Shown piece by piece: positions 45,397 through 55,511 of a DNA stretch of 64,000 bases. The position numbers and the translations under genes were made by a program. Within the stretch, counting starts at the first letter, position 1; the number at the start of each line of letters is the position of its first letter. Location: positions 1-64,000 of the forward strand of contig CALWJA010000038.1 of the NCBI GenBank assembly GCA_944380875.1. The letters are read 5' to 3'. Source of the DNA: an uncultured Clostridia bacterium. Lineage in GTDB: Bacteria > Bacillota > Clostridia > Oscillospirales > Acutalibacteraceae. Under the pieces are notes generated by a model. The model saw only the letters and a list, made by a program, of their open reading frames with translations, did not search any database and was not told where the DNA came from.

Positions 45397-47343
45397 GTGG
45401 CTGTATCAAAGATAAAAGTTGTCAATATTATCGGGCGTATGGAAGAGCTGGATGCGGTAACAGCTATTTGCGGGCGCTCTGGAGAAATGCATCCGGAAAA
45501 CACTTTATCTTTTTATTCGAATCCCGATAAATTTCTGCCTATTACGGATGAAGATCCTTATGCGGAACCTTTACGGCGTTTAACAGATGTTTTAAAAGCT
45601 AACCGGTTGCAGCCGGTGCAATCCTCTCAAAAAGCGCTGCGAAAAATGGATATGGATCTAAAGCGGGCGGAAGAATATGTGGATTCCTTTTGCGAAAAAA
45701 TGGAAAATCTTCGGCAGCAGCGGGAAGAATCTCAGCAAAAAATGCTGGAATACAGAAATTCTGCGGAGGAAACCATTCATTTCACCGGTTTGGATTTAGA
45801 TCTGGACGCAATCCGGAATTGCAAATTTATAAAAGTTCGTTTTGGCTGCCTTCCAAAGGAAAGCTATGAAAAATTGAACCAATACGACCAAAATCCTTAT
45901 ATTATCTTTTTCCCCTGTACGGAAGAAAGTGAAAAATATTGGGGTGTGTATTTCTCCCCAATCGATCAGGTCAGCGAAGTAGACCGGATTTTCACCAGCC
46001 TCTATTTTCAACGCACTCGCCTTTCCGAACTTCATAGCACGCCGGAGCATATGGTAGAAGCTATGAAAGAAGCCTTTGAAAAAGAAGCGTTGCGGGAACA
46101 AGAGCTGCAAAAAAAGCTCGTTGAAAACTGGGAAAAGGAAAAAGCGGAATGCAGCCGTGTTTTTTCCTGGCTTACACAGCAATCTGTCTTTTTCGGCATC
46201 CGCAAATATGCGGCGCACTACAACGATAATTTTATTCTCACCGGCTGGATTCCCGCTTCCGCTGAACACTCCTTGCGGCGGGAACTGGATCGGCTGAAAA
46301 CGGTAGAGTTTGAATTCCGGGACGCTTCCGAAGAAATGCCCCATTCGCCCCCTGTGAAGCTCAAAAACAAAAAGCTGTTTTCGCCTTTTGAATTTTTTGT
46401 GGATCTGTATGGACTGCCCTCCTATGACGAAATCGATCCCACTCCCTTTGTAGCTGTCACATACATTCTTCTTTTCGGTATGATGTTCGGCGATCTGGGC
46501 CAAGGTCTTCTGGTTTCTCTGACAGGGTATCTGATGTGGAAGCTGAAAAATATGCCATTGGGCCGTATCCTCATTCCCTGCGGTATATCTTCCGCGTTTT
46601 TCGGATTGGTCTTTGGTTCCGTGTTTGGCTTTGAACATTGGCTCGATCCTATGTATAGAGCAATGGGATTTTCGGAAAAACCCATTGAGGTCATGGAACC
46701 CAGCACAACCAATATTATTATATATTCTGCCGTGGGAATCGGAATTTTCCTGATGCTTGCAGCCATCCTCATCAATATTTACTCGTCTGTAAAGCGGAAG
46801 CACTGGGAAAACGCCTTTTTTGGACCAAACGGTGTTGCCGGATTGATTTTTTACGGTGGTATCGTAGCAGGCTTTGGCGGCCAACTGGTATTTGGATGGC
46901 AGATTGTCACTCCCCTTTATATTGTACTGGTCATCGCGCTGCCTCTTCTGGTCATCTTTTTCCGAGAGGTTCTGGGCGGCCTTGTTGAAAAGCGAACGGA
47001 TTGGAAACCGGAAAGCTGGGGCGGATTTATCATGCAGAATTTCTTTGAAGTTTTTGAGTTTCTGCTCAGCTACGCCAGTAATACCATATCGTTCCTGCGT
47101 GTTGGAGCATTCGTTCTTGTGCACGTAGGTATGATGACCGTTGTATTTACCTTAGCCGATATGACTACAGGCGTCCTTTACGTCTTGGTAGTGGCTGTGG
47201 GCAATGTAGTCATTATGGCTATGGAAGGCCTGTTGGTAGGAATCCAGGCTCTTCGTCTGGAATTTTACGAAATGTTCAGCCGCTTTTTCGATGGAGCCGG
47301 AAGGCCGTTTAAACCCGTCCGTCTCCCCTTCCCCGTTCAATAA
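45397..47343 (+). CDS. V-type ATPase subunit I (membrane stator)
   Basis: A 648-residue subunit that provides the ion half-channels. The N-terminal half (to about 330) is a soluble, partly coiled-coil domain. The C-terminal half has seven to eight membrane helices, beginning VAVTYILLFGMMFGDLGQG. The essential arginine lies in SNTISFLRVGAFVLVH (about residue 568). The start is GTG 45397, seven bases after GAGGAGGT. A nearby out-of-frame ATG at 45395 is discounted. Confidence 0.95.
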   Translation: MAVSKIKVVNIIGRMEELDAVTAICGRSGEMHPENTLSFYSNPDKFLPITDEDPYAEPLRRLTDVLKANRLQPVQSSQKALRKMDMDLKRAEEYVDSFCEKMENLRQQREESQQKMLEYRNSAEETIHFTGLDLDLDAIRNCKFIKVRFGCLPKESYEKLNQYDQNPYIIFFPCTEESEKYWGVYFSPIDQVSEVDRIFTSLYFQRTRLSELHSTPEHMVEAMKEAFEKEALREQELQKKLVENWEKEKAECSRVFSWLTQQSVFFGIRKYAAHYNDNFILTGWIPASAEHSLRRELDRLKTVEFEFRDASEEMPHSPPVKLKNKKLFSPFEFFVDLYGLPSYDEIDPTPFVAVTYILLFGMMFGDLGQGLLVSLTGYLMWKLKNMPLGRILIPCGISSAFFGLVFGSVFGFEHWLDPMYRAMGFSEKPIEVMEPSTTNIIIYSAVGIGIFLMLAAILINIYSSVKRKHWENAFFGPNGVAGLIFYGGIVAGFGGQLVFGWQIVTPLYIVLVIALPLLVIFFREVLGGLVEKRTDWKPESWGGFIMQNFFEVFEFLLSYASNTISFLRVGAFVLVHVGMMTVVFTLADMTTGVLYVLVVAVGNVVIMAMEGLLVGIQALRLEFYEMFSRFFDGAGRPFKPVRLPFPVQ

Positions 47344-47405
47344 TTCCGTATCCGCTGATTCGGAGTTATATAAAGATAAGTTAAAAAACATTGGAGGTAA
47401 TCAAT

Positions 47406-47861
47406 ATGTATGCACTGTTTATCGCTCTCCCCGTTCTGTTTTTGGTTCTGTCTGTTTTCTGGGCGATCCGCTCTGTGAAAAAAGGCAGGAAGGCCAGCCG
47501 GGCCACTGCCATCCAGCTTCTCAGCTTTCTGGCCGTGTGCATCGTATCTTTCTCTGTTCCTGCAATTGCTTCTGCTACAACCGAAGAAGATACCGCGGTT
47601 CCGGAGACCACGGCTTCTGAAACGGCGGATACTTCCGCGGATGCTTCTGCTAAAGGACTGGGTATGATTGCTGCTGCTCTTGCCGTAGGCATCGCAGGTG
47701 TAGGCGGCGGTATTGCTGTAGCTGCTGCTGCTCCCGCTGCTATCGGAGCTACCAGTGAAGATCCGAAATCCTTTGGTAAATCTATCATTTTTGTAGCTCT
47801 TGGCGAAGGCATCGCACTGTATGGACTTCTTATTTCCATCCTGATTCTTGGTAAGTTCTGA
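47406..47861 (+). CDS. V-type ATPase subunit K (proteolipid)
   Basis: The rotor-ring subunit, 151 residues. The C-terminal hairpin (about 84-150) carries the ion-binding carboxylate E134 in FVALGEGIALYGLLISILIL and the glycine-rich GVGGGIAVAAAAPAAIGA helix. Before it come two further hydrophobic segments (1-21 and 36-57), an A-x-A sequence (ASATTEED) and a Thr/Glu/Ser-rich acidic linker (57-82). Clostridial K subunits commonly have this layout. Whether H+ or Na+ is bound cannot be settled by eye. The ATG has a GGAGG site. Confidence 0.93.
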   Translation: MYALFIALPVLFLVLSVFWAIRSVKKGRKASRATAIQLLSFLAVCIVSFSVPAIASATTEEDTAVPETTASETADTSADASAKGLGMIAAALAVGIAGVGGGIAVAAAAPAAIGATSEDPKSFGKSIIFVALGEGIALYGLLISILILGKF

Positions 47862-47900
47862 TGTATTTTTCTTAAATCCAAAAAGAAGGAAGGTCTTTTC

Positions 47901-48209
47901 TTGCGTTTTTATCTGATCAGCGACAACATAGATACCCAGGCCGGTATGCGCCTGGCCGGAATACAGGGCGTTGTAGTCCATGAGCCGGAAGAGGTGGAAA
48001 AGGCCCTGGATGCTGCTCTTAATATGGACGATGTCGCAGTGATTTTGATCACAGAGACACTTTTGCAACTATGCCCTGAACGTATTTACGACCTTAAACT
48101 GAACCGGAAATGCCCTCTGATTGTTGAAATTCCTGACCGCCACGGAAACGGGAGGACCAAGGATTCCATCACCCGGTATGTCCGGGAAGCTATCGGCGTA
48201 AAAATCTGA
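47901..48209 (+). CDS. V-type ATPase subunit F (central stalk)
   Basis: A 102-residue Rossmann-like subunit of the central stalk. RFYLISDNIDTQAGMRLAGIQG and VAVILITETLLQL are typical of AtpF/NtpG. The start is TTG 47901 with a GGAAGG site. Gaps to subunits K and E are 39 and 31 bases. Confidence 0.9.
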   Translation: MRFYLISDNIDTQAGMRLAGIQGVVVHEPEEVEKALDAALNMDDVAVILITETLLQLCPERIYDLKLNRKCPLIVEIPDRHGNGRTKDSITRYVREAIGVKI

Positions 48210-48240
48210 CCGCCTCTGCGGTAAACCGGAGGAATACCCT

Positions 48241-48858
48241 ATGCCTATAAACTCCAACCAGGAAAAACTGGATAAATTCAATGTTGCTATACAGCACTAT
48301 GCGCTGGAGCAGCAAAAACGGATCCAAGAGGAAGTAGAAGCCTTTCAGAAAAAAGAACTGGAGCAAGCCGAAGATGAGGTTCTCCAGGAAGCTTATGGTA
48401 TGATCCAGAAAGAAATGGCGGAAATGCGCAACCGTATCTCCCGGGAAATGGCTCAACGGGAAAATGAAGAAAGAAAAAAGCTTCTGAAAAAACGCCAGAG
48501 CATTTCCGAAGACGTGTTTCGCCGTGTTGCAGACAGGCTTCTCCAATATACTAAAACCGAGGAATATCCTTTGCTTCTGGAAAAGTATGCGCGGGAAGCC
48601 GGCCAAATGCTTATCTCCCACAAAGCGGAGAACTGCAGCTGCGAAATTCTTGTGCGGGAGGAGGACCTTCCTTTTGCCAATCGGCTGCAATCGGCCTTAG
48701 GGCTTGCCGCTACTGTCCGCGCTGAGGATTCCATCCAATTGGGAGGTCTGCGCGTGCTTTGCCCGGAAAAGAAGCTGGAAGCCGATTCCACTCTGGATAC
48801 CCTGCTGGAGGAACAGAAGGGTTGGTTTGAAGAAATGTCCGGCCTTTCCGTCCGCTGA
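48241..48858 (+). CDS. V-type ATPase subunit E (peripheral stalk)
   Basis: A 205-residue subunit. The N-terminal half (about 12-100) is a long charged coiled coil that pairs with the H/G subunit, and the C-terminal half is the globular head that holds the A3B3 hexamer. GGAGG site nine bases before the ATG. It is placed just before subunit A. Confidence 0.88.
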   Translation: MPINSNQEKLDKFNVAIQHYALEQQKRIQEEVEAFQKKELEQAEDEVLQEAYGMIQKEMAEMRNRISREMAQRENEERKKLLKKRQSISEDVFRRVADRLLQYTKTEEYPLLLEKYAREAGQMLISHKAENCSCEILVREEDLPFANRLQSALGLAATVRAEDSIQLGGLRVLCPEKKLEADSTLDTLLEEQKGWFEEMSGLSVR

Positions 48859-48899
48859 GCAGAGTACAGCTCTTTTGAAAGAAGGCGATTTCAGCAATT

Positions 48900-50675
48900 A
48901 TGGAAACAAATGAAAAGAAAATTGAAAATGTAATATACGGCATCAATGGCCCTGTTGTAACCGTGCGTAACTCCAGAAGCTTTTCCATGGCGGAAATGGT
49001 GCATGTGGGAAAAGAAAAACTGGTAGGCGAAGTTATCGGTATTACCGATAAACTCACAACAATCCAGGTATATGAAGAGACCACGGGGCTTTTCCCGGGG
49101 GAACCCGTGGAAGGAACAGGAAGCCCTATGAGTGTAACTTTGGGCCCCGGTATTCTGGATAATATTTTCGACGGTATTGAACGTCCCTTAAAAGAAATTG
49201 AAGAGGAAAGCGGTGCTTTCATTGCAAGAGGCAGCAGCGTTTCTTCCCTGAATACCAAAAAGCTGTGGGAAGTCACGCTTCTTGTAAAAGAAGGCGATTT
49301 TCTAAAGGGCGGAGACATCTATGCCCAATGCCCGGAAACCCCTGTAATCACCCATAAATGTATGGTTCCTCCCGGTTTGGAAGGAACTGTTGTGAAGGTA
49401 TATCCCAACGGATCGTATCATGTAAACGATACGATTGTGGAGCTGAAGGATAAAAAGGGAAAGATTCACAATCTCAGCCTTTGCCAGAAATGGCCTATCC
49501 GTACCCCCCGCCCCGTGGCCCAGCGGCTGCAGACTACGGTTCCCCTTATCACGGGCCAGCGTGTTATCGACACATTGCTCCCCATAGCTAAAGGAGGAAC
49601 GGCTGCCATCCCCGGCGGATTCGGTACAGGAAAAACCATGACCCAGCATCAGCTGGCCAAATGGTGCGACGCTAACATCATCATCTATGTGGGCTGCGGA
49701 GAACGGGGAAATGAGATGAGCCAGGTGCTCTCCGAATTTTCTGAACTGATCGACCCTAAATCCGGCCGCCCCATGACAGACCGAACCGTTCTGATCGCCA
49801 ATACAAGCAATATGCCTGTGGCCGCCCGTGAAGCTTCTATTTATACGGGCATTACTTTGGCGGAATACTATCGGGATATGGGATATCATGTAGCCATAAT
49901 GGCGGACTCCACTTCCCGGTGGGCCGAAGCTCTCCGTGAGATTTCTGGGCGTCTGGAAGAAATGCCGGCGGAAGAAGGCTTCCCCGCCTATTTGCCCAGC
50001 CGTCTTTCGGAGTTTTACGAACGTGCAGGCATGACGGATAATCTGAACGGCACCAACGGCAGCGTTACCATTATCGGCGCCGTATCCCCGCAGGGATCCG
50101 ACTTTTCGGAACCGGTTACCCAAAATACCAAGCGTTTTACCCGCTGCTTCTGGGCGCTGGATAAATCTCTGGCTTACGCCCGTCATTATCCGGCTATCAA
50201 CTGGACGCAAAGCTACAGCGAATACTTTACGGATTTGGATGCCTGGTATAAAGAACATGTGGGTGAAGATTTTGTGCGGTATCGTTACAGCATAAATGGT
50301 ATTCTCCAGGAAGAGAGCCAGCTGATGGAAATTGTTAAGCTTATCGGCGCCGACGTTCTGCCCGATGACCAAAAGCTGGTAATCGAAACAGCCCGTGTGA
50401 TCCGTGTCGGATTCCTGCAGCAAAATGCTTTTCATGCGGAGGATACCTTCGTTCCTCTTGAAAAGCAAAAGCAGATGATGCGCATGATCCTCTTGCTTCA
50501 TAAACAAGCCAGACGGCTTATTTCCGCAGGAGTGCCTATTTCCTCTATCGTAGCCACAGGGCTTTTTGACAAGCTTGTAAAGATGAAATATGACATTCCA
50601 AACAACAAACCGGAAATGTTCGACGAATATGCTCAGGAGATTGAAGATACACTCTCCCACATTGTGACAAACTGA
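48900..50675 (+). CDS. V-type ATPase catalytic subunit A
   Basis: The nucleotide-hydrolysing subunit, 591 residues. The P-loop GGFGTGKT is at about 239-246. The non-homologous insertion of A subunits lies before it (about 110-190). The [26 protein letters not shown] stretch and the catalytic glutamate region [13 protein letters not shown] follow. It reads directly into subunit B with a 16-base gap. Confidence 0.97.
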   Translation: METNEKKIENVIYGINGPVVTVRNSRSFSMAEMVHVGKEKLVGEVIGITDKLTTIQVYEETTGLFPGEPVEGTGSPMSVTLGPGILDNIFDGIERPLKEIEEESGAFIARGSSVSSLNTKKLWEVTLLVKEGDFLKGGDIYAQCPETPVITHKCMVPPGLEGTVVKVYPNGSYHVNDTIVELKDKKGKIHNLSLCQKWPIRTPRPVAQRLQTTVPLITGQRVIDTLLPIAKGGTAAIPGGFGTGKTMTQHQLAKWCDANIIIYVGCGERGNEMSQVLSEFSELIDPKSGRPMTDRTVLIANTSNMPVAAREASIYTGITLAEYYRDMGYHVAIMADSTSRWAEALREISGRLEEMPAEEGFPAYLPSRLSEFYERAGMTDNLNGTNGSVTIIGAVSPQGSDFSEPVTQNTKRFTRCFWALDKSLAYARHYPAINWTQSYSEYFTDLDAWYKEHVGEDFVRYRYSINGILQEESQLMEIVKLIGADVLPDDQKLVIETARVIRVGFLQQNAFHAEDTFVPLEKQKQMMRMILLLHKQARRLISAGVPISSIVATGLFDKLVKMKYDIPNNKPEMFDEYAQEIEDTLSHIVTN

Positions 50676-50691
50676 GAAAGGGGTGGAACCT

Positions 50692-52128
50692 ATGCTGATT
50701 GATTATATAGGTGTCAAGGAAATTAACGGTTCCCTGATTGTCCTGGATGATGTTGAGGACGCCTCTTTTGAAGAGATGGTGGAAATCCGTTTGGATGACG
50801 GCAGCATCCGCCAGGGACGAGTGGTGCAGATAGACGGAAAACGAGTGGTAATCCAGGTATTCGAAGGAACTCGTGGTATCTCCCTTAATAATACGCGAAC
50901 CAGGCTGAAAGGGCATCCTATGGAACTGGCTCTATCCCCCGAAATTCTTGGGCGGGTATTTGACGGGTCCGGCCGCCCCATTGACGGATTAGGGGACATT
51001 TATCCTGTCCGCCGGGCGGATATCAATGGTTCGCCCATCAATCCCGTATCCCGCATCTATCCACGAAACTACATCAATACAGGCATTTCCTCTATCGATA
51101 CTCTGATGACCCTGATTCGGGGGCAGAAACTGCCTATCTTTTCCGGATCCGGTATGAAGCATAATGAGCTTGCGGTGCAGATCGCCAGGCAGGCACGGAT
51201 CAGCGACGACGGCGGAGACAATTTCTGCATTGTTTTTGCCGCAATGGGTGCCAAAAATGATGTGGCGGAATATTTCCGGCGTTCCTTTGATGAATCCGGC
51301 GTGCTGCAGAGGGTAGTTATGTTCCTCAATTTGAGCAATGATCCTATTATCGAAAGAATCCTTACTCCCCGCTGTGCTCTGACGGCAGCTGAATACCTGG
51401 CTTTTGAGCTCAATATGCACGTGCTTGTCATTATGACGGACATGACCTCTTACGCAGAAGCCCTGCGCGAATTCAGCTCCAGTAAAGGGGAGATTCCCGG
51501 CAGAAAAGGATACCCGGGATATCTCTATTCGGATCTGGCCGCTCTTTATGAGCGTGCAGGCATGATTGAAGGGCACACAGGATCTGTTACACAGATTCCC
51601 ATACTCACCATGCCTAACGACGACGTGACGCACCCGGTGCCTGATCTGACCGGTTACATTACCGAGGGCCAGATCGTTCTGGACCGCACCATGGATAATT
51701 CAGGCATTTATCCCCCTGTTTCCGTCCTCCCCTCCCTTTCCCGTCTAATGAAGGACGGCATCGGAAAGGGCTTTACCCGGGAAGACCATGCGGATCTCTC
51801 CAACCAGCTTTTTGCCGCATATGCGCAGGTGATGGACGCTCGTTCCCTGGCTTCCGTAATCGGTGAAGAAGAACTTTCCCCTGTAGATAAACAGTATATG
51901 GAATTCGGCCGCCTGTTTGAACAAAAATTTATCAGTCAGGGCTTTACCGAAAATCGTACCATCCAGGAAAGCCTGGATCTGGGGTGGGAATTGCTTACTG
52001 CTCTTCCCAGAGAACAGCTGGACCGCGTGGATGACGCCACACTGGACGCCTACTATGAACCCGCTAAAAAGCGCGTAGCCTCCAAAACCGTGCAAAATTC
52101 CACCGCAGGGGAAGAAAAGGAGGGATAA
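50692..52128 (+). CDS. V-type ATPase regulatory subunit B
   Basis: The non-catalytic partner of subunit A, 478 residues. [19 protein letters not shown] replaces the P-loop, and [35 protein letters not shown] is the B-subunit signature. A GTG three codons upstream (50683) is in frame, but the ATG at 50692 sits at the right distance from AGGGG. The C-terminal 20 residues are charged. Confidence 0.97.
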   Translation: MLIDYIGVKEINGSLIVLDDVEDASFEEMVEIRLDDGSIRQGRVVQIDGKRVVIQVFEGTRGISLNNTRTRLKGHPMELALSPEILGRVFDGSGRPIDGLGDIYPVRRADINGSPINPVSRIYPRNYINTGISSIDTLMTLIRGQKLPIFSGSGMKHNELAVQIARQARISDDGGDNFCIVFAAMGAKNDVAEYFRRSFDESGVLQRVVMFLNLSNDPIIERILTPRCALTAAEYLAFELNMHVLVIMTDMTSYAEALREFSSSKGEIPGRKGYPGYLYSDLAALYERAGMIEGHTGSVTQIPILTMPNDDVTHPVPDLTGYITEGQIVLDRTMDNSGIYPPVSVLPSLSRLMKDGIGKGFTREDHADLSNQLFAAYAQVMDARSLASVIGEEELSPVDKQYMEFGRLFEQKFISQGFTENRTIQESLDLGWELLTALPREQLDRVDDATLDAYYEPAKKRVASKTVQNSTAGEEKEG

Positions 52129-52131
52129 TGT

Positions 52132-52755
52132 GTGAGCGCACAGGTTGTCCCAACCAAAAGTAACCTGCTGGCGGCAAAAAAATCCCTGAACTTATCCCGT
52201 ACAGGATATGAGCTGATGGATCGGAAGCGTAATATTCTCATTCGGGAAATGATGGCTTTGATCGACAGGGCTTCCGCCATTCAGGATTCCATCGATACCA
52301 CGTATGAAGAAGCCTATAAAGCCTTGCAGATGGCCAATATTACCATGGGCATTTCAGCGGAAATGGCGCTGACAATACCGGAGGAAAATGGGCTCAACCT
52401 AGCATATCGGAGTGTTATGGGCGTGGAAATCCCTATGGTATCCCTGGAAAAGAAAGAGGCTCCCATCGCATATGGGCTTCATTCCACTAACGGGCTTCTA
52501 GACCAGGCCTATGTAAAATTCAATAAGGTCAAGGATCTGACAGCGGAACTGGCTGAGGTTGAAAACAGTGTATACAGGCTGGCTGACGCTATAAAAAAGA
52601 CCCAGAAGCGTGCCAATGCCCTTAAAAATATTATGATTCCCCGCTTTGAAAGCACAGTCAAATATATAACAGACGCACTAGAGGAAAAGGACCGGGAGGA
52701 ATTTTCCCGCCTGAAAGTCATCAAAAAGCAAAAAGAAGAAGCTGAGCAAGAATAA
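52132..52755 (+). CDS. V-type ATPase subunit D (rotor axle)
   Basis: The helical central rotor shaft, 207 residues. The N-terminal PTKSNLLAAKKSLNLSRTGYELMDRKRNILIRE is diagnostic of subunit D, and RANALKNIMIPRFESTVKYI is the conserved C-terminal helix. The start is GTG 52132, seven bases after AGGAGGG. Last gene of the operon; its stop touches the terminator. Confidence 0.96.
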   Translation: MSAQVVPTKSNLLAAKKSLNLSRTGYELMDRKRNILIREMMALIDRASAIQDSIDTTYEEAYKALQMANITMGISAEMALTIPEENGLNLAYRSVMGVEIPMVSLEKKEAPIAYGLHSTNGLLDQAYVKFNKVKDLTAELAEVENSVYRLADAIKKTQKRANALKNIMIPRFESTVKYITDALEEKDREEFSRLKVIKKQKEEAEQE

Positions 52756-52795
52756 GAGCCTGCACCGGGAATAGTCCGGTGCAGGCTCTTTATTT
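52756..52795 (+). terminator. Terminator of the V-type ATPase operon
   Basis: GAGCCTGCACCGG pairs perfectly with CCGGTGCAGGCTC around a seven-base loop, followed by TTTATTTT. It begins at the first base after the subunit D stop. Confidence 0.92.
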
Positions 52796-52814
52796 TGATA
52801 TTCGCTCAATTTCT

Positions 52815-54071
52815 TTAGATATCTTCCAGATCTACCACAGTGGCATCGTCCGCGGAAGCATAAACCAGCTTCTCTACAATCTCTTTTGTATCCCGAGCAA
52901 TAACCAGTTCTTCGTTGGTGGTAATTACATATACATCCACCTTGGAATCATATGTAGAAATCTTGCCTTCCCTACCGCTGCGCATCTGGTCGTTGATTTC
53001 AGGATTAATCTTGAGCCCCAGATATTTCAGACCGCGGCAGATAGAATACCGGAGATGAGCCTGATTTTCGCCCAAGCCGGCCGTAAAGACGATGCAGTCC
53101 ACGCCATTCATAGCCGCTGCATACGCGCCGATCTGCTTGATAATCTGATAAACGAGCATTTCATGGGCCAGAATAGCACGGTCATTTCCTTCGATTTCTG
53201 CCTTGGTGATATCCCGGTCGTCGCTGGAGATGCCGGAAATTCCCAAAAGACCGGATTTTTTGTTCAGAACCTCATCCATCTGGGCAGGTGTAAGTCCTTC
53301 TTTTTCCATGATAAACGTTACTACAGAAGGATCCAGAGAACCGCAGCGTGTCCCCATCATAAAGCCGTCCAACGGAGTAAGGCCCATGGAGGTATCCAGA
53401 ACACGACCATCATTGATAGCGGCAATAGAGGAACCATTGCCCAGATGACAGGTAATCATTTTGATGTCTTCCAGAGGCTGATGCATCAAATGAGCACAGT
53501 GGCGGCTTACATACCGGTGAGAAGTGCCGTGGAAGCCATACCGGCGAATATTGTATTTCTCATAATATTCATAGGGAATAGCATACATATATGCCTTTCT
53601 GGGCATAGTGGAGTGGAAGGAAGTATCGAAAACAACGCATTGCGGAACCTTGGGGCCAAAGACCTCACGGCAGGCACGGATACCATCCAGCTCCGGCCCG
53701 TTATGCAGGGGTGCCAGAGGAATAAGGCTTTCAATACCCTTAATAACCTCATCGTTTACTAGCAAAGATTTATTGAATATGGCGCCGCCCTGAGCAACTC
53801 TGTGGCCAATGGCGGAAATCTCACTGAGCTTTGTGATTACACCGTTTTCAGAATCCATGAGAGCTTCCGTCACAAGACGAAACGCGTCCGTATGATTTTT
53901 CATTACAGGGGTGGTTTTCAGTTCCCGGCCATCAAAAGTTTTATGGCTGAAAATCCCCTTTTCCATTCCAATTCTTTCACAATTTCCTTTTGCCAATACA
54001 CTTTCCGTATCCATATCAATGAGCTGATATTTTAGGGAAGAACTGCCTGCGTTGATGACTAATACTTTCAT
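52815..54071 (-). CDS. ackA: Acetate kinase
   Basis: Makes ATP from acetyl phosphate at the end of fermentation, releasing acetate. The 418 residues have the ATP/acetate motif NAGSSSLKYQLID (6-18), the GHRVAQGG arginine, RRYGFHGTSHRYV and CHLGNGSSIAAI. The C-terminus is about 15 residues longer than typical and acidic. The ATG at 54071 follows AGGAGG; the frame is open 28 codons upstream without support. No pta is adjacent. Confidence 0.97.
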   Translation of the reverse strand: MKVLVINAGSSSLKYQLIDMDTESVLAKGNCERIGMEKGIFSHKTFDGRELKTTPVMKNHTDAFRLVTEALMDSENGVITKLSEISAIGHRVAQGGAIFNKSLLVNDEVIKGIESLIPLAPLHNGPELDGIRACREVFGPKVPQCVVFDTSFHSTMPRKAYMYAIPYEYYEKYNIRRYGFHGTSHRYVSRHCAHLMHQPLEDIKMITCHLGNGSSIAAINDGRVLDTSMGLTPLDGFMMGTRCGSLDPSVVTFIMEKEGLTPAQMDEVLNKKSGLLGISGISSDDRDITKAEIEGNDRAILAHEMLVYQIIKQIGAYAAAMNGVDCIVFTAGLGENQAHLRYSICRGLKYLGLKINPEINDQMRSGREGKISTYDSKVDVYVITTNEELVIARDTKEIVEKLVYASADDATVVDLEDI

Positions 54072-54172
54072 GTATCTCAAATCCTCCTGCTCTTTATATT
54101 CATTCCGTCCCGGAACAAATCTGCTTCGGGAACCAGGCCTTGCATAGGGAATCACAATCCTGTAATATATAT

Positions 54173-54201
54173 ACTATAGTACAATTATCGGGCGATTGCA
54201 A
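54173..54201 (-). promoter_or_regulatory. Promoter of ackA
   Basis: Minus-strand TTGCAA (54196-54201), 17 bases, TATAGT (54173-54178). I see no convincing catabolite-response element nearby. Confidence 0.6.
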
Positions 54202-54255
54202 GGGATATTGCTATATCATAACCCTTTCCCTGCCCTTTCTGAAAGGAGAAAACAC

Positions 54256-55479
54256 ATGCCTCTTTCCGCTGCGGGAGTTATAGCCGAATTTAATCCTTTT
54301 CATGAAGGGCACCGCCTTCTGCTGAAAGCTGCGCGGGATAACGGAGCGGACGTTATTCTCGTGGCTATAAGCGGTAATTTTGTCCAGAGAGGGGAGCCGG
54401 CGCTGCTCCCCAAAAGGTACCGCGCCTCTATGGCTCTTCATACAGGCGCCGATCTTGTAGTGGAACTTCCCCTTCCCTGGGCCATGTCCGGCGCTGAAAC
54501 CTTTGCCGCTGGAGGAGTGGCTCTTCTCAGTGCTCTGGGAGCGAAAGAGCTTTGGTTTGGTTCCGAGTGCGGCTCCGCTTCTGCGCTTCTTAAAACAGCT
54601 CACATTCTGGAAACAGAAAGATTCCAAAGCGCTCTGCGGCGCCCTTTGGAATCCGGTATGCCTTTTGCTGCCGCCAGAGAAACCGCCGTAGAAAGTATGG
54701 CCGGTTCTTCCTTTTCCAGCCTGCTTCGGGAACCAAACAACACCCTGGGGATAGAATATTGCAGAGCGATCCTGCGGCAAAAAAGCCGTATGGAGCCTCA
54801 TTCCATCGCCCGTGTGGGGCCGGGGCACCACTGCTCTTCCATCGTAAATTCTATGGCCAGCGCAAGCGCCCTTCGGAAAGAAATTCGGCAGGCTGAAGCC
54901 CCTACTTTATGGAATGCAGAAGGCTGGAACGCCTGTATTCCCCCTGTTGCCGGTGAAATCCTTTCTCTCGCCATAAAAAAAGGAGAATGCCCTTCCCGCG
55001 TTTCCCGTATGGAAACTGCAATTCTGTCCACACTAAGAAGGATGGGTCGAGAAGACTTCTCCCATCTCCCGGATATCAGCGAAGGACTGGAAAACCGGAT
55101 CTATCAAATGGTGCAGAAAGCCCCATCCTATGAGGAACTTCTCCGCTCTATTAAATCCAAACGCTATTCCATGGCACGGATCCGCCGTATCCTTATGAGC
55201 GCTTATTTGGGAATCTGCGCAGATGACGCAAAAGGACTGCCGCCGTATCTGCGCATTCTGGGTTTCACCTCCCGGGGCAAAGAATACCTCAAAAGTATTT
55301 CCAAAGAACTTCCCCTGCCGGTTTTGACCACTTCTTCCCAGCTCAAGGCGCTGGACGGCCGTGCCGCCCATATATTCCAACTGGAAAGCAAAAGCAGCGA
55401 TCTTTATGCCCTTTCCTTGCCTTCTCCCCCTCCCTGCGGAGAAGAATACCGTCACAAGCTTATAAAAATAACCGAATGA
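54256..55479 (+). CDS. tmcAL: tRNA-Met cytidine acetate ligase TmcAL
   Basis: Activates acetate with ATP and acetylates C34 of elongator tRNA-Met, as shown for Bacillus YlbM. The 407 residues start with the nucleotidyltransferase motif AAGVIAEFNPFHEGH (5-19), followed by ISGNFVQRGEPA and ADLVVELPLPWAMSGAETFA. The acetate it uses could come from the divergent ackA pathway. AAAGGAG site at the ATG. Confidence 0.93.
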   Translation: MPLSAAGVIAEFNPFHEGHRLLLKAARDNGADVILVAISGNFVQRGEPALLPKRYRASMALHTGADLVVELPLPWAMSGAETFAAGGVALLSALGAKELWFGSECGSASALLKTAHILETERFQSALRRPLESGMPFAAARETAVESMAGSSFSSLLREPNNTLGIEYCRAILRQKSRMEPHSIARVGPGHHCSSIVNSMASASALRKEIRQAEAPTLWNAEGWNACIPPVAGEILSLAIKKGECPSRVSRMETAILSTLRRMGREDFSHLPDISEGLENRIYQMVQKAPSYEELLRSIKSKRYSMARIRRILMSAYLGICADDAKGLPPYLRILGFTSRGKEYLKSISKELPLPVLTTSSQLKALDGRAAHIFQLESKSSDLYALSLPSPPPCGEEYRHKLIKITE

Positions 55480-55511
55480 TATGTTTTCCGCTTTAGAGAG
55501 GAAGTGTTTTT

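Noticed and set aside
47291..48068. Large antisense frames within the V-type ATPase operon (for example 45796-47124 minus)
   Set aside because: They mirror the codon pattern of the real subunits on the other strand and show no domain.
54121..54735. 15-base direct repeat CTGCTTCGGGAACCA at 54121 and 54721
   Set aside because: A repeat of this length is expected by chance in 64 kb; one copy is inside a coding region and nothing else is shared.
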